Shown here: in pieces, positions 34,494 to 43,024 of the stretch | Numbering within the stretch: position 1 is the first letter of the stretch | Layout: every line of letters begins with the position of its first letter | Origin: Streptomyces sp. L-9-10 | GTDB taxonomy: Bacteria; Actinomycetota; Actinomycetes; Streptomycetales; Streptomycetaceae | Reading direction: 5' to 3' | NCBI RefSeq assembly: GCF_004151105.1 | Contig: NZ_PHRF01000115.1 | Location: forward strand, 34,436-98,435 | DNA length: 64,000 bases | The notes under the pieces: generated by a model | Told to the model about the DNA's origin: nothing | The model's input: the letters and a program-made list of their open reading frames with translations, nothing else | The model's database searches: none | Position numbers and translations under genes: made by a program

Positions 34494-35683
34494 TTCGTGT
34501 CCCACGTGACCGGGAGGCGCTTCACTCCGAAGATGTCCGCGGTCTCCGGGCGCAGACCGACCTCCGCGGCCGGCACGGCCAGGCGCAGGGTGGGGAAGCG
34601 GTCGACCAACGCACGGAACGCGACCCGCATCTCGACGCGGGCCAGCTGCTGCCCCAGGCACTGGTGGATGCCGTGGCTGAAGGCCAGGTGCCCGGCGGCC
34701 TGCCTGCTGAGGTCGAGCGTGTGGGGGTCGGTGAAGCGGTTGGGGTCGCGGTTGGCGGTATTGTACGAGAGGACGACCGTCGTGCCGGCCCTGACGATCT
34801 GGCCGCCCAGCTCGACGTCTTCCAGCGCCGTCCTGTGGAACGTCTTGGCGACGCTCAGATACCGCAGCAGTTCCTCCACGGCCCCGTCGGTGAGTGCGGG
34901 ATCGCCACGCAGTGCCGCGAGTTGCTCCGGGTTCCGCAGCAGCGCGAAGGTACCGAGGGACAGCATGTTCGCGGTGGTGTCGAATCCGGCCGCCAGAAGG
35001 ATGAGGCTGATTCCTTTCAGCTCCTCGTCCGTCAGATCGCTGTCGGTGAGTTCGCTGAGAACGTCGTCGGTGGGCTTGGCCCGCTTCGCGGCCACCAGCT
35101 GTGCGAGGTACTCCTGGGTCGCGGTGTAGGCCGCGATCAGCTCCTCGTCGCTGACCTCCCCGCCCATGAACGCGTCGATCTGCTCCTGGAAGGAAGCCCG
35201 GTCCTCGTACGGCACGCCCAGGATCTCGCAGATCACGATGGTGGGGATGGGCTTGGCGAACGCTGTGACCAGGTCCGTCGGCGGCCCGGCCTCTCCCATG
35301 GCGTCCAGGCAGTCCGCGGTGATCTGCTCGATCCGCTCGGTGAGCATCCGCATCCGCCGCACGGTGAACTTGCCCACCAGGGGCTTCCGGTAGCGGCTGT
35401 GCTCCGGCTCGTCCATGAGGAGGAACTCGCCGGGCGGCGCCGGAGGAAGCTCGAAGTCGACGACGTTCATGAGTTCCTTGCGCGAGCTGAACCGGGGGTC
35501 GGCCAGGACGGATCGCACCATCTCGTATCCGGTGATCACCCAGCCCTGCTTTCCGCCGGGGTGGGTGTAGCCGCTGATGGGCCCGTGCCGCAGGGCATCG
35601 AGCAGCTCGGCCGGCGGGTCGAAGGGGCAGCCGCTCCCACGCTCCGCCGGCAGAGTCGTGACGGCGTGTACGGACTCGCTCAT
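34490..35683 (-). CDS. cytochrome P450
   Basis: A 397-residue class I bacterial P450. The I-helix AGFDTT holds the oxygen-activating Thr, EELLRYL is the K-helix E-x-x-R, and FSHGIHQCLGQQLARVE carries the heme-ligand Cys. ATG 35683 has GGGGA nine bases upstream; ATG 35692 leaves no space for a ribosome site. The substrate is unknown. It is coupled to its own ferredoxin and diverges from a GbsR-like regulator that probably controls it. Confidence 0.95.
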   Translation of the reverse strand: MSESVHAVTTLPAERGSGCPFDPPAELLDALRHGPISGYTHPGGKQGWVITGYEMVRSVLADPRFSSRKELMNVVDFELPPAPPGEFLLMDEPEHSRYRKPLVGKFTVRRMRMLTERIEQITADCLDAMGEAGPPTDLVTAFAKPIPTIVICEILGVPYEDRASFQEQIDAFMGGEVSDEELIAAYTATQEYLAQLVAAKRAKPTDDVLSELTDSDLTDEELKGISLILLAAGFDTTANMLSLGTFALLRNPEQLAALRGDPALTDGAVEELLRYLSVAKTFHRTALEDVELGGQIVRAGTTVVLSYNTANRDPNRFTDPHTLDLSRQAAGHLAFSHGIHQCLGQQLARVEMRVAFRALVDRFPTLRLAVPAAEVGLRPETADIFGVKRLPVTWDTK

Positions 35684-35730
35684 GACGACCATTCCCCGTT
35701 TCGCGATATGACGTGTTTACTGATGCTCGA

Positions 35731-35759
35731 ACGCTACGTCGCCTCCGCGATGCCGTCAA
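35731..35759 (-). promoter_or_regulatory. promoter of the P450-ferredoxin genes
   Basis: On the minus strand, TTGACG (35754-35759), a 17-base spacer and TAGCGT (35731-35736), 48 bases before the P450 start. Confidence 0.55.
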
Positions 35760-35819
35760 TCATGTGAATCCATAACACCAGCTGGGAGACGGTAAATTGA
35801 CGCAATGATTGCAGTCGAA

Positions 35820-35836
35820 TGCAACGGTGCGTTGCA
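35820..35836. promoter_or_regulatory. inverted repeat at the regulator start, possible operator
   Basis: TGCAAC (35820-35825) and GTTGCA (35831-35836) flank GGTGC, ending at the ATG of the GbsR-like gene. A related word, GCAATGATTGCA, lies at 35802-35813. The position suggests autoregulation and control of the divergent P450. Confidence 0.5.
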
Positions 35837-36541
35837 ATGACTGGAGATGAAGGCAATACTGGCGGCATGCCAGGAGGACGGTTGACCCAGCAGGAACGCC
35901 AGCGCATCGCGGCCGGCCTCGCCGACGGCCTCTCCTATGCCGAGATCGCCCGCCGGCTTGAACGTCCGACCTCGACGATCAGCCGGGAGGTGACACGCAA
36001 CGGCGGCCCCGGCGGCTACCGGCCCCAGTTGGCGCACAAGGCGACGGCTCAGCGGGCGCGGCGTGGCACAACGGCACACGCCCACGCGGACCGACCTTCG
36101 GGCGGCACGGCGGAGGACAGGATCATCGAGCTGGCGGTCAGGTCGGGGATGCCGAGGATGATGGCACGTGTGCACGTCGACCTGTTGCTGTCCGAGGACG
36201 GAAGGCGCACGGCGGCCGAGCTCGTCCGCAGGCTGAAGGTCAGCCCGGCCTCCGTCTCCGTGGCCGTGAACTCCCTGGTCCAGTACGGATATGTCCGGCG
36301 TGAGCGCGATCCGCAGCGGCGGCGCGACATCTACGTCGTCGACGACGAAGCCTGGTACCACTCGATGGCGATCAGCGCGCAGCAGACACTCGAGTCGGCG
36401 CAGGCCGCGATGGCGGCAGCCGAGACGCTCGGACCCGACTCGCCGGTGGGGCAGCGGCTTCTCAGGGCGGGTACGTTCCTGGAGCGGGTTATCGAGGATC
36501 TGAAGGAATCGGCCGACCGCTGGCGCACCCTCCTGATGTGA
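35837..36541 (+). CDS. GbsR/MarR-like regulator with N-terminal IS30-type HTH
   Basis: A 234-residue two-part regulator. An N-terminal helix-turn-helix resembling that of IS30 transposases (LSYAEIARRLERPTSTISRE) is followed by a winged helix of the GbsR/MarR class (AAELVRRLKVSPASVSVAVN, then YGYVRRERDPQRRRDIYVVD) and a helical dimerisation tail. The transposase catalytic domain is absent, so this is a regulator, not a mobile element. Start choice is ATG 35837 or ATG 35867 (MPGGRLTQQE); the second is the more usual family start but has a weak ribosome site. It is divergent from the P450 pair. Confidence 0.85.
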   Translation: MTGDEGNTGGMPGGRLTQQERQRIAAGLADGLSYAEIARRLERPTSTISREVTRNGGPGGYRPQLAHKATAQRARRGTTAHAHADRPSGGTAEDRIIELAVRSGMPRMMARVHVDLLLSEDGRRTAAELVRRLKVSPASVSVAVNSLVQYGYVRRERDPQRRRDIYVVDDEAWYHSMAISAQQTLESAQAAMAAAETLGPDSPVGQRLLRAGTFLERVIEDLKESADRWRTLLM

Positions 36542-36669
36542 GGGGGTCTCTGATCACCCTCTCCATCGCGCCTCTCCGCCTCTCCGCCTGTCCGCGCGCC
36601 CGGCGGCGGCACTCGGGCCGCTCGGGCCGCTCGGGAAGACGCTGAACGCGGCGCAGGCCTATGTCGCGC

Positions 36670-37536
36670 TCACCGTTCCGGGGTGGCCGGGTGCCTCATG
36701 GCGTGTGCGATGGCGGCCAGGGCTGCCTCGGCCGGTGACGCTGGATCGACGGTGTAGGCGATGAGTGTCTGGTCAGGGGCCTCGGGCAGGCGCAGCGCCC
36801 GGAAGGCGAGGGTGAACTCTCCGGCGGCGGGGTGGTGCAGTCGGTAGGTGCCGATGTCCTTGTCGCGGACAGGGTGAACTTCCTGCCAGAGTCTGCGGAA
36901 GTCGGGATGCTTGGAAAGGTCCGCGATCAGTGTGGCGAGTAGTGGGTCGTCAGGGTGGCGTGCCGCGTCCAGGCGGAGGAACGCGACGATGTCGTATGCC
37001 TTGGCAGCCCAGTCCCGGTAGGTCGTGAGGCTGTGCGGATGCTGGAACACCAGCCGGGGCATGTTGCGCCGGTGGGGCGGTGAGTGCCGGAAGAAGATCT
37101 CTTCCGCGATCGCGTTGCAGGCGAGCACTTCGCCCCGGCGGCCGACGACGTACGCGGGAGTATCGGTGAGGGAGTCGAGTAACTGTTGCAGGCCGGGCCG
37201 CAGTTCCATGGAGCCGGTCGGGTCGGCGAAGTACGTGTCGGGCGTGTGACGGCGGCCGGGCCGGGCCAGCAGGTGAAGATAGCGGCGTTCGACGTCTGTC
37301 AGGCACAACGTGCGGGCCACCGAGTCCAGTACGGCGTCGGAGACTCCGTTTTTGCGCCCCTGCTCGAACCGCAGGTAGTAGTCCACGCTGACACCCGCGA
37401 GGTGGGCGACCTCTTCGCGTCTCAGTCCGGGGACGCGGCGCCGGCCCGTGCCGTATGAGCGCAGTCCTACCTGTTCGGGGCTGATTCTGGCCCGTCGAGA
37501 GCGTAGAAACGCGGTCAGTTCCGTACGTCGGTCCAT
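36670..37536 (-). CDS. XRE-family regulator with MmyB-like ligand domain
   Basis: A 288-residue regulator. The N-terminal XRE helix-turn-helix includes VPGLRREEVAHLAGVSVDYY and EQGRKNGVSDAVLDSVARTL; the C-terminal MmyB-like PAS-type domain includes LLDSLTDTPAYVVGRRGEVL and FRRLWQEVHPVRDKDIGTYR. Members often sit beside a short-chain dehydrogenase they repress, but no such gene adjoins here. The long frame upstream of ATG 37536 is a shadow. Confidence 0.9.
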   Translation of the reverse strand: MDRRTELTAFLRSRRARISPEQVGLRSYGTGRRRVPGLRREEVAHLAGVSVDYYLRFEQGRKNGVSDAVLDSVARTLCLTDVERRYLHLLARPGRRHTPDTYFADPTGSMELRPGLQQLLDSLTDTPAYVVGRRGEVLACNAIAEEIFFRHSPPHRRNMPRLVFQHPHSLTTYRDWAAKAYDIVAFLRLDAARHPDDPLLATLIADLSKHPDFRRLWQEVHPVRDKDIGTYRLHHPAAGEFTLAFRALRLPEAPDQTLIAYTVDPASPAEAALAAIAHAMRHPATPER

Positions 37537-37872
37537 GGGCGTCAGTCTGCATGAGGCCAGGTGTGCCGCACAGAGTTCCGTCAGCCACTCTGTGGCGCTA
37601 ACGCTTCTCGGCTGGTGTGTCAAGGGTCTTGTCCGACCCCTGCACGGGGTGGCAGACGGCGGGGGACAGTGGTGACCGTTCCGCCACCGCCCCCTTCTCC
37701 TGTCGCCCCGTCCCGTCCCCCACTTCCGTGTGCCAACAGGGCGCCAGGCCAACCAGGTTGTCCAGAGTGACGGAACGCGCCCGCCGGTCAACTCCGGGCC
37801 GCGGCCGGTCCCGGCCGCCGGACCTCTGACCGGCCGGCTTCCCCGGACGGCACCACCAGAGGGAGATTCGCC
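37537..37872. other. intergenic, nothing recognised
   Basis: About 335 bases between the XRE regulator start and the next secreted-protein fragment. No coding signal, clear hairpin or promoter that I can support. Confidence 0.4.
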
Positions 37873-38040
37873 ATGTTGGAGCCGCGCATCCGTTCCGTCA
37901 CCGTGATGGCCGTCGCCCTGATCGCCGTCTCTGTCCCGGCCGCCGCCGGGTCGGCCGCAGCGGCGCCCGCCCGCGTCCGCTGCCGGCACGGAAGCAGCCC
38001 CCGTATCGCGGAAAGGCGTCGCCCGAGGGGGAATCGCTTG
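37873..38040 (+). pseudogene. 5' fragment of a secreted-protein gene
   Basis: ATG 37873 has GAGGGAG seven bases upstream and encodes a perfect signal peptide (VTVMAVALIAVSVPAAAGSA) followed by Arg-rich noncoding-like sequence. The frame happens to run into the next gene, which has its own ribosome site and signal peptide. It looks like the start of a lost secreted protein. Confidence 0.5.
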
Positions 38041-38085
38041 ACCTCGTGTCAGTCCATGCAAGATCACCGCAATGAGGAGAAACAC

Positions 38086-38484
38086 GTGAAACGAATAATT
38101 CCTCTCGCTGCCGTGGCCGGCGTCACCATAATGCTGGTCGGCGCGATACCCGCGAGCGCGAGGAACGATGTTATCGGACCCGCCAGCGTACGCAAGAGCA
38201 CCTGGGTTCACTACACAACACAACGGACTGTGAGTGATTCCGGAACGAACATATACGTTCGGAAATCGAATGGACCCGAGCTGGACGTCAGGTGGCGCAG
38301 GTGTGCGGGAGGACAAACAGGAACGGCGGTAAGACTACCGAACACCGACCCGACCAGCGCCATACGTATCGGACGTGACTTCCTGGCCGGAACCGTGTTC
38401 TGTCTCTCCGCTTACAGCCGAGGGAACAACGAAACGGACACGTGGGAGGGCATCATCTACTGGGATGTCCGCGAGGCCCCGTGA
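38086..38484 (+). CDS. small secreted protein of unknown function
   Basis: GTG 38086 with GAGGAG six bases upstream begins a 132-residue protein with a signal peptide (KRIIPLAAVAGVTIMLVGAI, cleavage near PASA-R). The mature part has two cysteines (RRCAGG, VFCLSAY) likely in a disulfide and beta-rich motifs such as TNIYVRKSNGPELDVRWRRC. Codon use has more A/T third positions than its neighbours, suggesting transfer. It overlaps the lipoprotein gene start by four bases, so the two form a unit. Confidence 0.75.
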   Translation: MKRIIPLAAVAGVTIMLVGAIPASARNDVIGPASVRKSTWVHYTTQRTVSDSGTNIYVRKSNGPELDVRWRRCAGGQTGTAVRLPNTDPTSAIRIGRDFLAGTVFCLSAYSRGNNETDTWEGIIYWDVREAP

Positions 38485-38978
38485 AACACCGGCGGATCGT
38501 GGCCGCGGCGGGCCTCAGTCTCATGACCGTCGCGGCGTGCAGCCAGAGCCCAGCCTCCCCACCGGTCTCGCCGATCACGCTGAACCAGGCGGGTTACGCC
38601 ACGGAACTGAGGCAGTCCTTTGGCCAGTACCACTGGCCACCTGACTACCGACCGGATACTGACCGCCTGATCGAGGCGACCCAGCCGCTCGCGGACGAGC
38701 GTCTGTCCGCCGGGGTCACCAAGACCGTGCTCGACATCGTGAACAGCTGTGCCTGGTACCTGTCGTGGGATGCCGCAACAGCGCGCGGAGACCGCGTGGC
38801 GAGCGAAAGCGCTCTGAGGGTCATGGCCGGGAAACTGACGAAGTACCCACCGGCCGAGGACCTGAGAGGCAAGGAATTCGTCACGCGCGCCGCTGAACGC
38901 GCCAGGGTGGGAGATCCTGAATTGGCTCGCCAGTATGTACAAGCCAACTGTGAAACGGTCAGGTGGATGGGGAAATGA
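38481..38978 (+). CDS. lipoprotein of unknown function
   Basis: A 165-residue lipoprotein: signal peptide with lipobox TVAAC (Cys about residue 20), a linker, then a helical domain with SCAWYLSWDAATARGD and a late Cys (QANCETVRW). GTG 38481 overlaps the preceding stop (GTGA). It probably works with the small secreted protein. I do not recognise the family. Confidence 0.75.
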   Translation: MKHRRIVAAAGLSLMTVAACSQSPASPPVSPITLNQAGYATELRQSFGQYHWPPDYRPDTDRLIEATQPLADERLSAGVTKTVLDIVNSCAWYLSWDAATARGDRVASESALRVMAGKLTKYPPAEDLRGKEFVTRAAERARVGDPELARQYVQANCETVRWMGK

Positions 38979-39142
38979 GGGGAAGGCGCCTCCCGAGTCG
39001 GGCCCGCAGGGGGGACGGGCCCGACTCGGCAGGCGCTCCGAGAACTATGGGGCTTTCGCATCCCGATGGTGCGGAGCTCCACGCAGACCACGCTTCTGTG
39101 GTTGCTCCCGTCGTTCCTCCACAGCTCTCTTGTGGTTCTTCC

Positions 39143-40126
39143 CTACGAGGATCGAGTCGTGGGTGGGTTGAGGACGTACTCGCCCGGTGCGCTACGGGCC
39201 AGCGCGGCCACGATGTCGGCGTTGGACCGTACTTCGTCCCAGCGGCGTTGGAAGGCGCAGTAGGCGATGGCGTCGAGGCCGATATGGATGAGGTAGGCGT
39301 GGAGGCGCTCGCGCAGGTGGGTCGGGAGCGGGCCGGTGGCGCGCCAGTGGGCCGGCAACGCAGCGCGGATATCGACGTCGCGCCACTGCGGGTACCACGG
39401 CCACCAGTAGATGAGCCAGGCCGCGTCATAGAGGTTGTCGCCGTACAGGGCGTTGCCCCAGTCCAGCACGGCGGTGACGGTGCCGTCGGCAGCGAGGACG
39501 TTGTGACTGAGCAGGTCGCCGTGGATCATGTGGCGCTCGTCGGGCAGATACGGCGTCAGTGCGGCGAGCGCGGCCAGCCCGGCTTCCACCGGCCCGAGCC
39601 CGAACTCGGAGTTGGCCAGCGCTGCTCTCCAGCCGGGCACTCGGGCCGTCTCGGTGCCGATGGCCAGCAACGCGTCCGGCCAGGAGTCGTACGGAGCGTG
39701 CCCGTCCGGGCTCCAGATGCCGTATCCGGCGGTGCCGGCCAGGTCGATTCCGCCGATGGCGTCGAGCGTGGTCAGCAGGCTCGGCAGCGTCAGCGCCACG
39801 TCGGTGGCGGGCAGGTCGTCGAGCCCGATCCCGTAAGCGCGTCTCGAGATCGCGTAGTGCCAGGTGTCGACCACGCCTCGGGCCAGCACCGGCGGTACGA
39901 GCAGGCCGGGCCCGGTGTAACCGGCGGCGAGTTCGTCTTTGGCGAAGTCCGTACCATGCGCGCCGATGCGCAGGACCGCCTCCGCACCATCGATGGTCAA
40001 CTCGAACGCCTGAGACCAGGCGCCGGCCGCCAGTTGCCGTGGTTCGGTCGCGCGCGGCCCGAAGGACGTGTGCACCAGCCGTCGGGCGAGGTCCAGCAGT
40101 ACGGTGGAGGCAGGTTCGTTGGGCAT
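39143..40126 (-). CDS. aminoglycoside-type phosphotransferase, similar to hygromycin B 4-O-kinase
   Basis: A 327-residue APH-fold kinase. The catalytic loop HGDLLSHNVLA and the Mg-binding LDWGNALYGDNLYDAAWLI are intact. Several stretches follow the hygromycin B 4-O-phosphotransferase Hph: VLRIGAHGTDFAKDELA, ISRRAYGIGLDDLP, IHIGLDAIAY and the late LARSAPGE. It may phosphorylate an aminoglycoside or a related sugar; resistance is an inference. ATG 40126 has no ribosome site, but TAGCAT lies six bases before it, so the transcript may be leaderless. It borders the nucleoside cluster but faces away from it. Confidence 0.82.
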   Translation of the reverse strand: MPNEPASTVLLDLARRLVHTSFGPRATEPRQLAAGAWSQAFELTIDGAEAVLRIGAHGTDFAKDELAAGYTGPGLLVPPVLARGVVDTWHYAISRRAYGIGLDDLPATDVALTLPSLLTTLDAIGGIDLAGTAGYGIWSPDGHAPYDSWPDALLAIGTETARVPGWRAALANSEFGLGPVEAGLAALAALTPYLPDERHMIHGDLLSHNVLAADGTVTAVLDWGNALYGDNLYDAAWLIYWWPWYPQWRDVDIRAALPAHWRATGPLPTHLRERLHAYLIHIGLDAIAYCAFQRRWDEVRSNADIVAALARSAPGEYVLNPPTTRSS

Positions 40127-40433
40127 CCGGGCATGCTAGGGCCCCTCGTGCGGATCAGGCCGCCGCTCGCGTGCCCGCGGTGACATCAGCCGCTGCCGCG
40201 GCGGGCCGTGCCTCGCCGCGTTGGAAGACCCTGGTGTTGTGACGCTTTCGCCTGGGCCGCCGAAGCCGGTGTCGACGGTGTGAACCCACACGCATCCGCC
40301 AGGACCGGACGTGGAGCACGGCCGGAACCTCTCCACAACACGGCTTTGCCGCCCTGGGGCAACTTTCAGTCACCAAGGCATCGGCGACGCTGCGGCACGG
40401 TTCGTGTGATGACCTGGACACGTCATCGAGTGC
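40127..40433. other. intergenic, nothing recognised
   Basis: Noncoding stretch between the kinase start and the duplicated promoter region. It has no supported gene and little codon bias in any frame. Confidence 0.4.
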
Positions 40434-40565
40434 GGAGGACCCCGAAGCACCCCTCGATCGTCAACACACCACAACAGGACGAATGGGTGCACCCGCGCAC
40501 GGTGTGACCGTGATGAGTCTGGCCAGAAACGACTTGCCCGGCTGGGTGTTACGTATAACCTGGCT
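40434..40565 (+). promoter_or_regulatory. left copy of the duplicated cluster promoter
   Basis: The core promoter is GACTTG (40531-40536), 17 bases, TATAAC (40554-40559). The word GTGTTACGTATAACC (40546-40560) is exactly repeated, inverted, at 51025-51039, and the similarity extends upstream over about 130 bases (shared words include CGAATGGGT, GTGTGACCG, CTTGCCC and GGAGGACC). GTTA-CGTA-TAAC is a near-palindrome and may be an operator for the LacI-type regulator at 51379. It drives the plus-strand peptide and membrane-hydrolase genes. Confidence 0.75.
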
Positions 40566-40639
40566 TCGCTGGCCATGTCGTCGGCTGACGAATGGCTCAG
40601 CCGGAAAGTCCATTCTTCCGACTACCCCAAGGGGAAATC

Positions 40640-40792
40640 GTGAACGACATCACCGCCTTCATCAACGAAGACGCGCGCCTCGACGAGGTCCCGATCGAGC
40701 GGGCCGAGGGCACCGTACTGGTAGAGCAAGGTGTCACCGTGCTGGCGACTCCGTCGGCGAACTGGTGCGTTACGTTCGCCATCGGGGAATGA
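40640..40792 (+). CDS. 50-residue peptide, candidate secreted or modified peptide precursor
   Basis: GTG 40640 has AAGGGGA five to eleven bases upstream, 80 bases after the -10. The acidic first half (MNDITAFINEDARLDEVPIE) looks like a leader; the second half is hydrophobic with Ser, Thr and a single Cys (GVTVLATPSANWCVTFAIGE). The stop overlaps an ATG (ATGA). It is the first gene of an operon with an HTTM/alpha-beta-hydrolase fusion and an SdpA-like protein, so a peptide toxin or signal processed by them is plausible. I recognise no precursor family. Confidence 0.65.
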   Translation: MNDITAFINEDARLDEVPIERAEGTVLVEQGVTVLATPSANWCVTFAIGE

Positions 40793-41038
40793 ACCGCGGG
40801 GCCAACACACTCGACTCCGTGCAGGTGGACCAAGTGGCCGAGCTCATCACTCAAGTGACGAGTCCATCACCCTGACGGAGACCGAGATCTCCACCGACGC
40901 GAGCCGGGGCACACGCCGGCCGTGCTCGCGTCGCCGGCCGCGTTTCTCAGCGGCGTGGCGGTGTTCTGTGCCGTGGTCGGCGGCCTCGACGACGGCCAGG
41001 GACTGATCCAAGGGGCATGGCGCCGTGTCCCCGCCTGA
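40789..41038 (+). pseudogene. possible second peptide gene with two frameshifts
   Basis: ATG 40789 opens MNRGANTLDSVQVDQVAELI and stops at 40875. Coding-like sequence continues in a second frame (DESITLTETEISTDASRG) and then a third (TPAVLASPAAFLSGVAVFCA, then VVGGLDDGQ) to a TGA at 41036-41038. All three pieces have G/C-rich third positions and together would make a peptide of about 80 residues with an acidic leader and a hydrophobic core. If real it is a decayed paralogue or partner of the first peptide; it may also be chance. Confidence 0.35.
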
Positions 41039-41143
41039 CGCACGGAACTCTGCCGGGCCGGAGACCGCCTTCCGGCCCGGCGGAGCGGGCAGCCCGGTCA
41101 TGGAACGAAGACCAGTTCATCGGTGAAAAGTCAGGAGGCCCTC

Positions 41144-43024
41144 GTGAAAGTGTTCACCAGAATCGTGTCCACACTGACCGGACCGATCCCTGTGACCCGA
41201 TCACAGGCCATCGGAGTCTCGGAGCGCCTGTCCGCCGTCACCTCGCTGACCTCCTCTCTGGAATATCTGACCCAGCGGAAGCAGACCAGGCCGGGCGGAC
41301 TCCACCACTGGCCCACGATGGCCCGTGACAGGCATGGACCCCCCTTGACCCGCAAGTTCCTCGACGTCATAAGCGGGGAGAAGGCCACGGCGGCGGTGCA
41401 CATGGCCCGGGTCGCGGTCAGTGCGGGACTGCTGTTGCCAGGTCGGGCGCGCTGGCGGGGGGCGGGCAACATCTTCCTCGGTGTCACCACCGCCGCGCTC
41501 CACGCGCGGCACCGGTACGGCAGCGACGGCTCCGACCAGGTGTCGGTGCTGGTGCAGACGGCCACCGGTATGGCACGCCTGTCCACGCGTCCGCAGACCC
41601 AGGACGCCTTGCTCTGGTACGTGGCACTGCAGGCCAACACCTCGTACGTCATATCCGGTTGGATGAAACTGCTGAGCAGGTCATGGAGGGACGCCTCCGC
41701 GCTCAGCGGCATCATGCGAACGGCGACGTACGGCCACGAGCCCGCCTTCAGGCTGGCGGAGAAATACCCGAAGGCCGCGGTGTACCTCACACACGGTGTG
41801 CTCGCGCTTGAGTGCCTCTTCCCGGTGGCCTACCTGGCCGGCGGAAAACTCGCCCGGCCCCTGATCGCCGGCGCGGGCGCGTTCCATGTCGCGAACGGCC
41901 TGGTCATGGGACTGGGCCGGTTTGTCACCGCGTTCATCTCCATGCACCCGATGGTCGCCTATACCTCAACCCCGAGGACGCATCCGTCGGTGGCCGGCCG
42001 TGACGACCGCGCCCTGTACGCCGGTGCGGCGCTGCTGGCCGGAGCCGTGTCCATTGCCGGTGTGGTCGCGGTCCAGCGACGCATGCGCACGCTGGAAGGC
42101 TGTTCACACTCCGCGTACCTGACGACACGTCATCAGAACGAACTCCAATACGAGCGAAGCGAGGGTGACGACCCCGCCCTCCCGGTCCTCGTCTTTGTCA
42201 ACGGCATGGTCTCCACATCAGAGCACTTCACCTGGATCACGGAGAAGATCGCCTTGGAGAGCGGGTACGGCGTGGTCACCTACGCCCGTGCCGGATACGC
42301 CGGCAGCAGGTACCGGAGCACCTCTGCCTATGATCTGGCGGAATCGGTCGATGACCTGGTGGACCTGACCCGCGGTGTTGTCCCAGAAGATCGCAAGGTC
42401 GTGCTGGTCGGTCACTCGCTCGGCGGTGAACTGGCCCGCCGGGCCGCCGCGGACCTGGGAGACCGGCTGCAGGGCGTCGTCTATCTCGACTCCTCCCACC
42501 CCGACGAGTTGAACCGGTCGAACCAACAGAGCACATCTGCCGAGGGCCTTGTCCTCGTGATGAACACGATGGTGCGGTCCCTCAATGCCGGACTCGGCAT
42601 TCTCCTGGCACGGCCGGCCTGGGTGCAGGCACTGCCCGCCAACTGCCGTACCCGTGTGTTCGCCCAGTACACCGACGTACGTCTGTGGGAGGCCGGCCGC
42701 CGTGAATGGGAAGCCGTCGAGCGGGAATTCCGGGCCTTCGACGGGAAGCTGCCCACCATCGAAGCCCATGCTCTGGTGGTCTCCGCACAACAGACCGTCG
42801 ACCGGGACCCGGAGCAGTTGTTGATGCACAACGAACTGGCCGAGACACACCGGGGAGAGGGACGTCACGTGAAGAGCTTCGTGCTGGAGGGCGCGGACCA
42901 TGACTCGCTGCTGACCGGCGGCCGGTTCGCCACCGAGGTGGGCCGCCGGATCATCGCATTCCTCGACGAGACCCAGGCAGCCGACGCACCGCGGGTGCGC
43001 GTCGTGGAAGAGGCAGCGCAGTGA
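41144..43024 (+). CDS. HTTM-type membrane domain fused to an alpha/beta hydrolase
   Basis: A 626-residue fusion. The N-terminal 300 residues hold several membrane segments (around VAVSAGLLLPGRARWRGAGN, NTSYVISGWMKLL, HGVLALECLFPVAYLAGG and AGAALLAGAVSIAGVVAV), resembling the HTTM/vitamin-K-carboxylase-like domain of SdpB. The C-terminal 300 residues are an alpha/beta hydrolase with the nucleophile elbow GHSLGGE and a late catalytic His in EGADHDSL. GTG 41144 has AGGAGG five bases upstream. With its partner it may export, cleave or modify the upstream peptide; hydrolase action on a nucleoside ester is an alternative. Confidence 0.8.
   Translation: MKVFTRIVSTLTGPIPVTRSQAIGVSERLSAVTSLTSSLEYLTQRKQTRPGGLHHWPTMARDRHGPPLTRKFLDVISGEKATAAVHMARVAVSAGLLLPGRARWRGAGNIFLGVTTAALHARHRYGSDGSDQVSVLVQTATGMARLSTRPQTQDALLWYVALQANTSYVISGWMKLLSRSWRDASALSGIMRTATYGHEPAFRLAEKYPKAAVYLTHGVLALECLFPVAYLAGGKLARPLIAGAGAFHVANGLVMGLGRFVTAFISMHPMVAYTSTPRTHPSVAGRDDRALYAGAALLAGAVSIAGVVAVQRRMRTLEGCSHSAYLTTRHQNELQYERSEGDDPALPVLVFVNGMVSTSEHFTWITEKIALESGYGVVTYARAGYAGSRYRSTSAYDLAESVDDLVDLTRGVVPEDRKVVLVGHSLGGELARRAAADLGDRLQGVVYLDSSHPDELNRSNQQSTSAEGLVLVMNTMVRSLNAGLGILLARPAWVQALPANCRTRVFAQYTDVRLWEAGRREWEAVEREFRAFDGKLPTIEAHALVVSAQQTVDRDPEQLLMHNELAETHRGEGRHVKSFVLEGADHDSLLTGGRFATEVGRRIIAFLDETQAADAPRVRVVEEAAQ

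Noticed and set aside
35837..36541. IS30-type transposase
   Set aside because: Only the helix-turn-helix resembles IS30; there is no DDE catalytic domain and no terminal inverted repeats.
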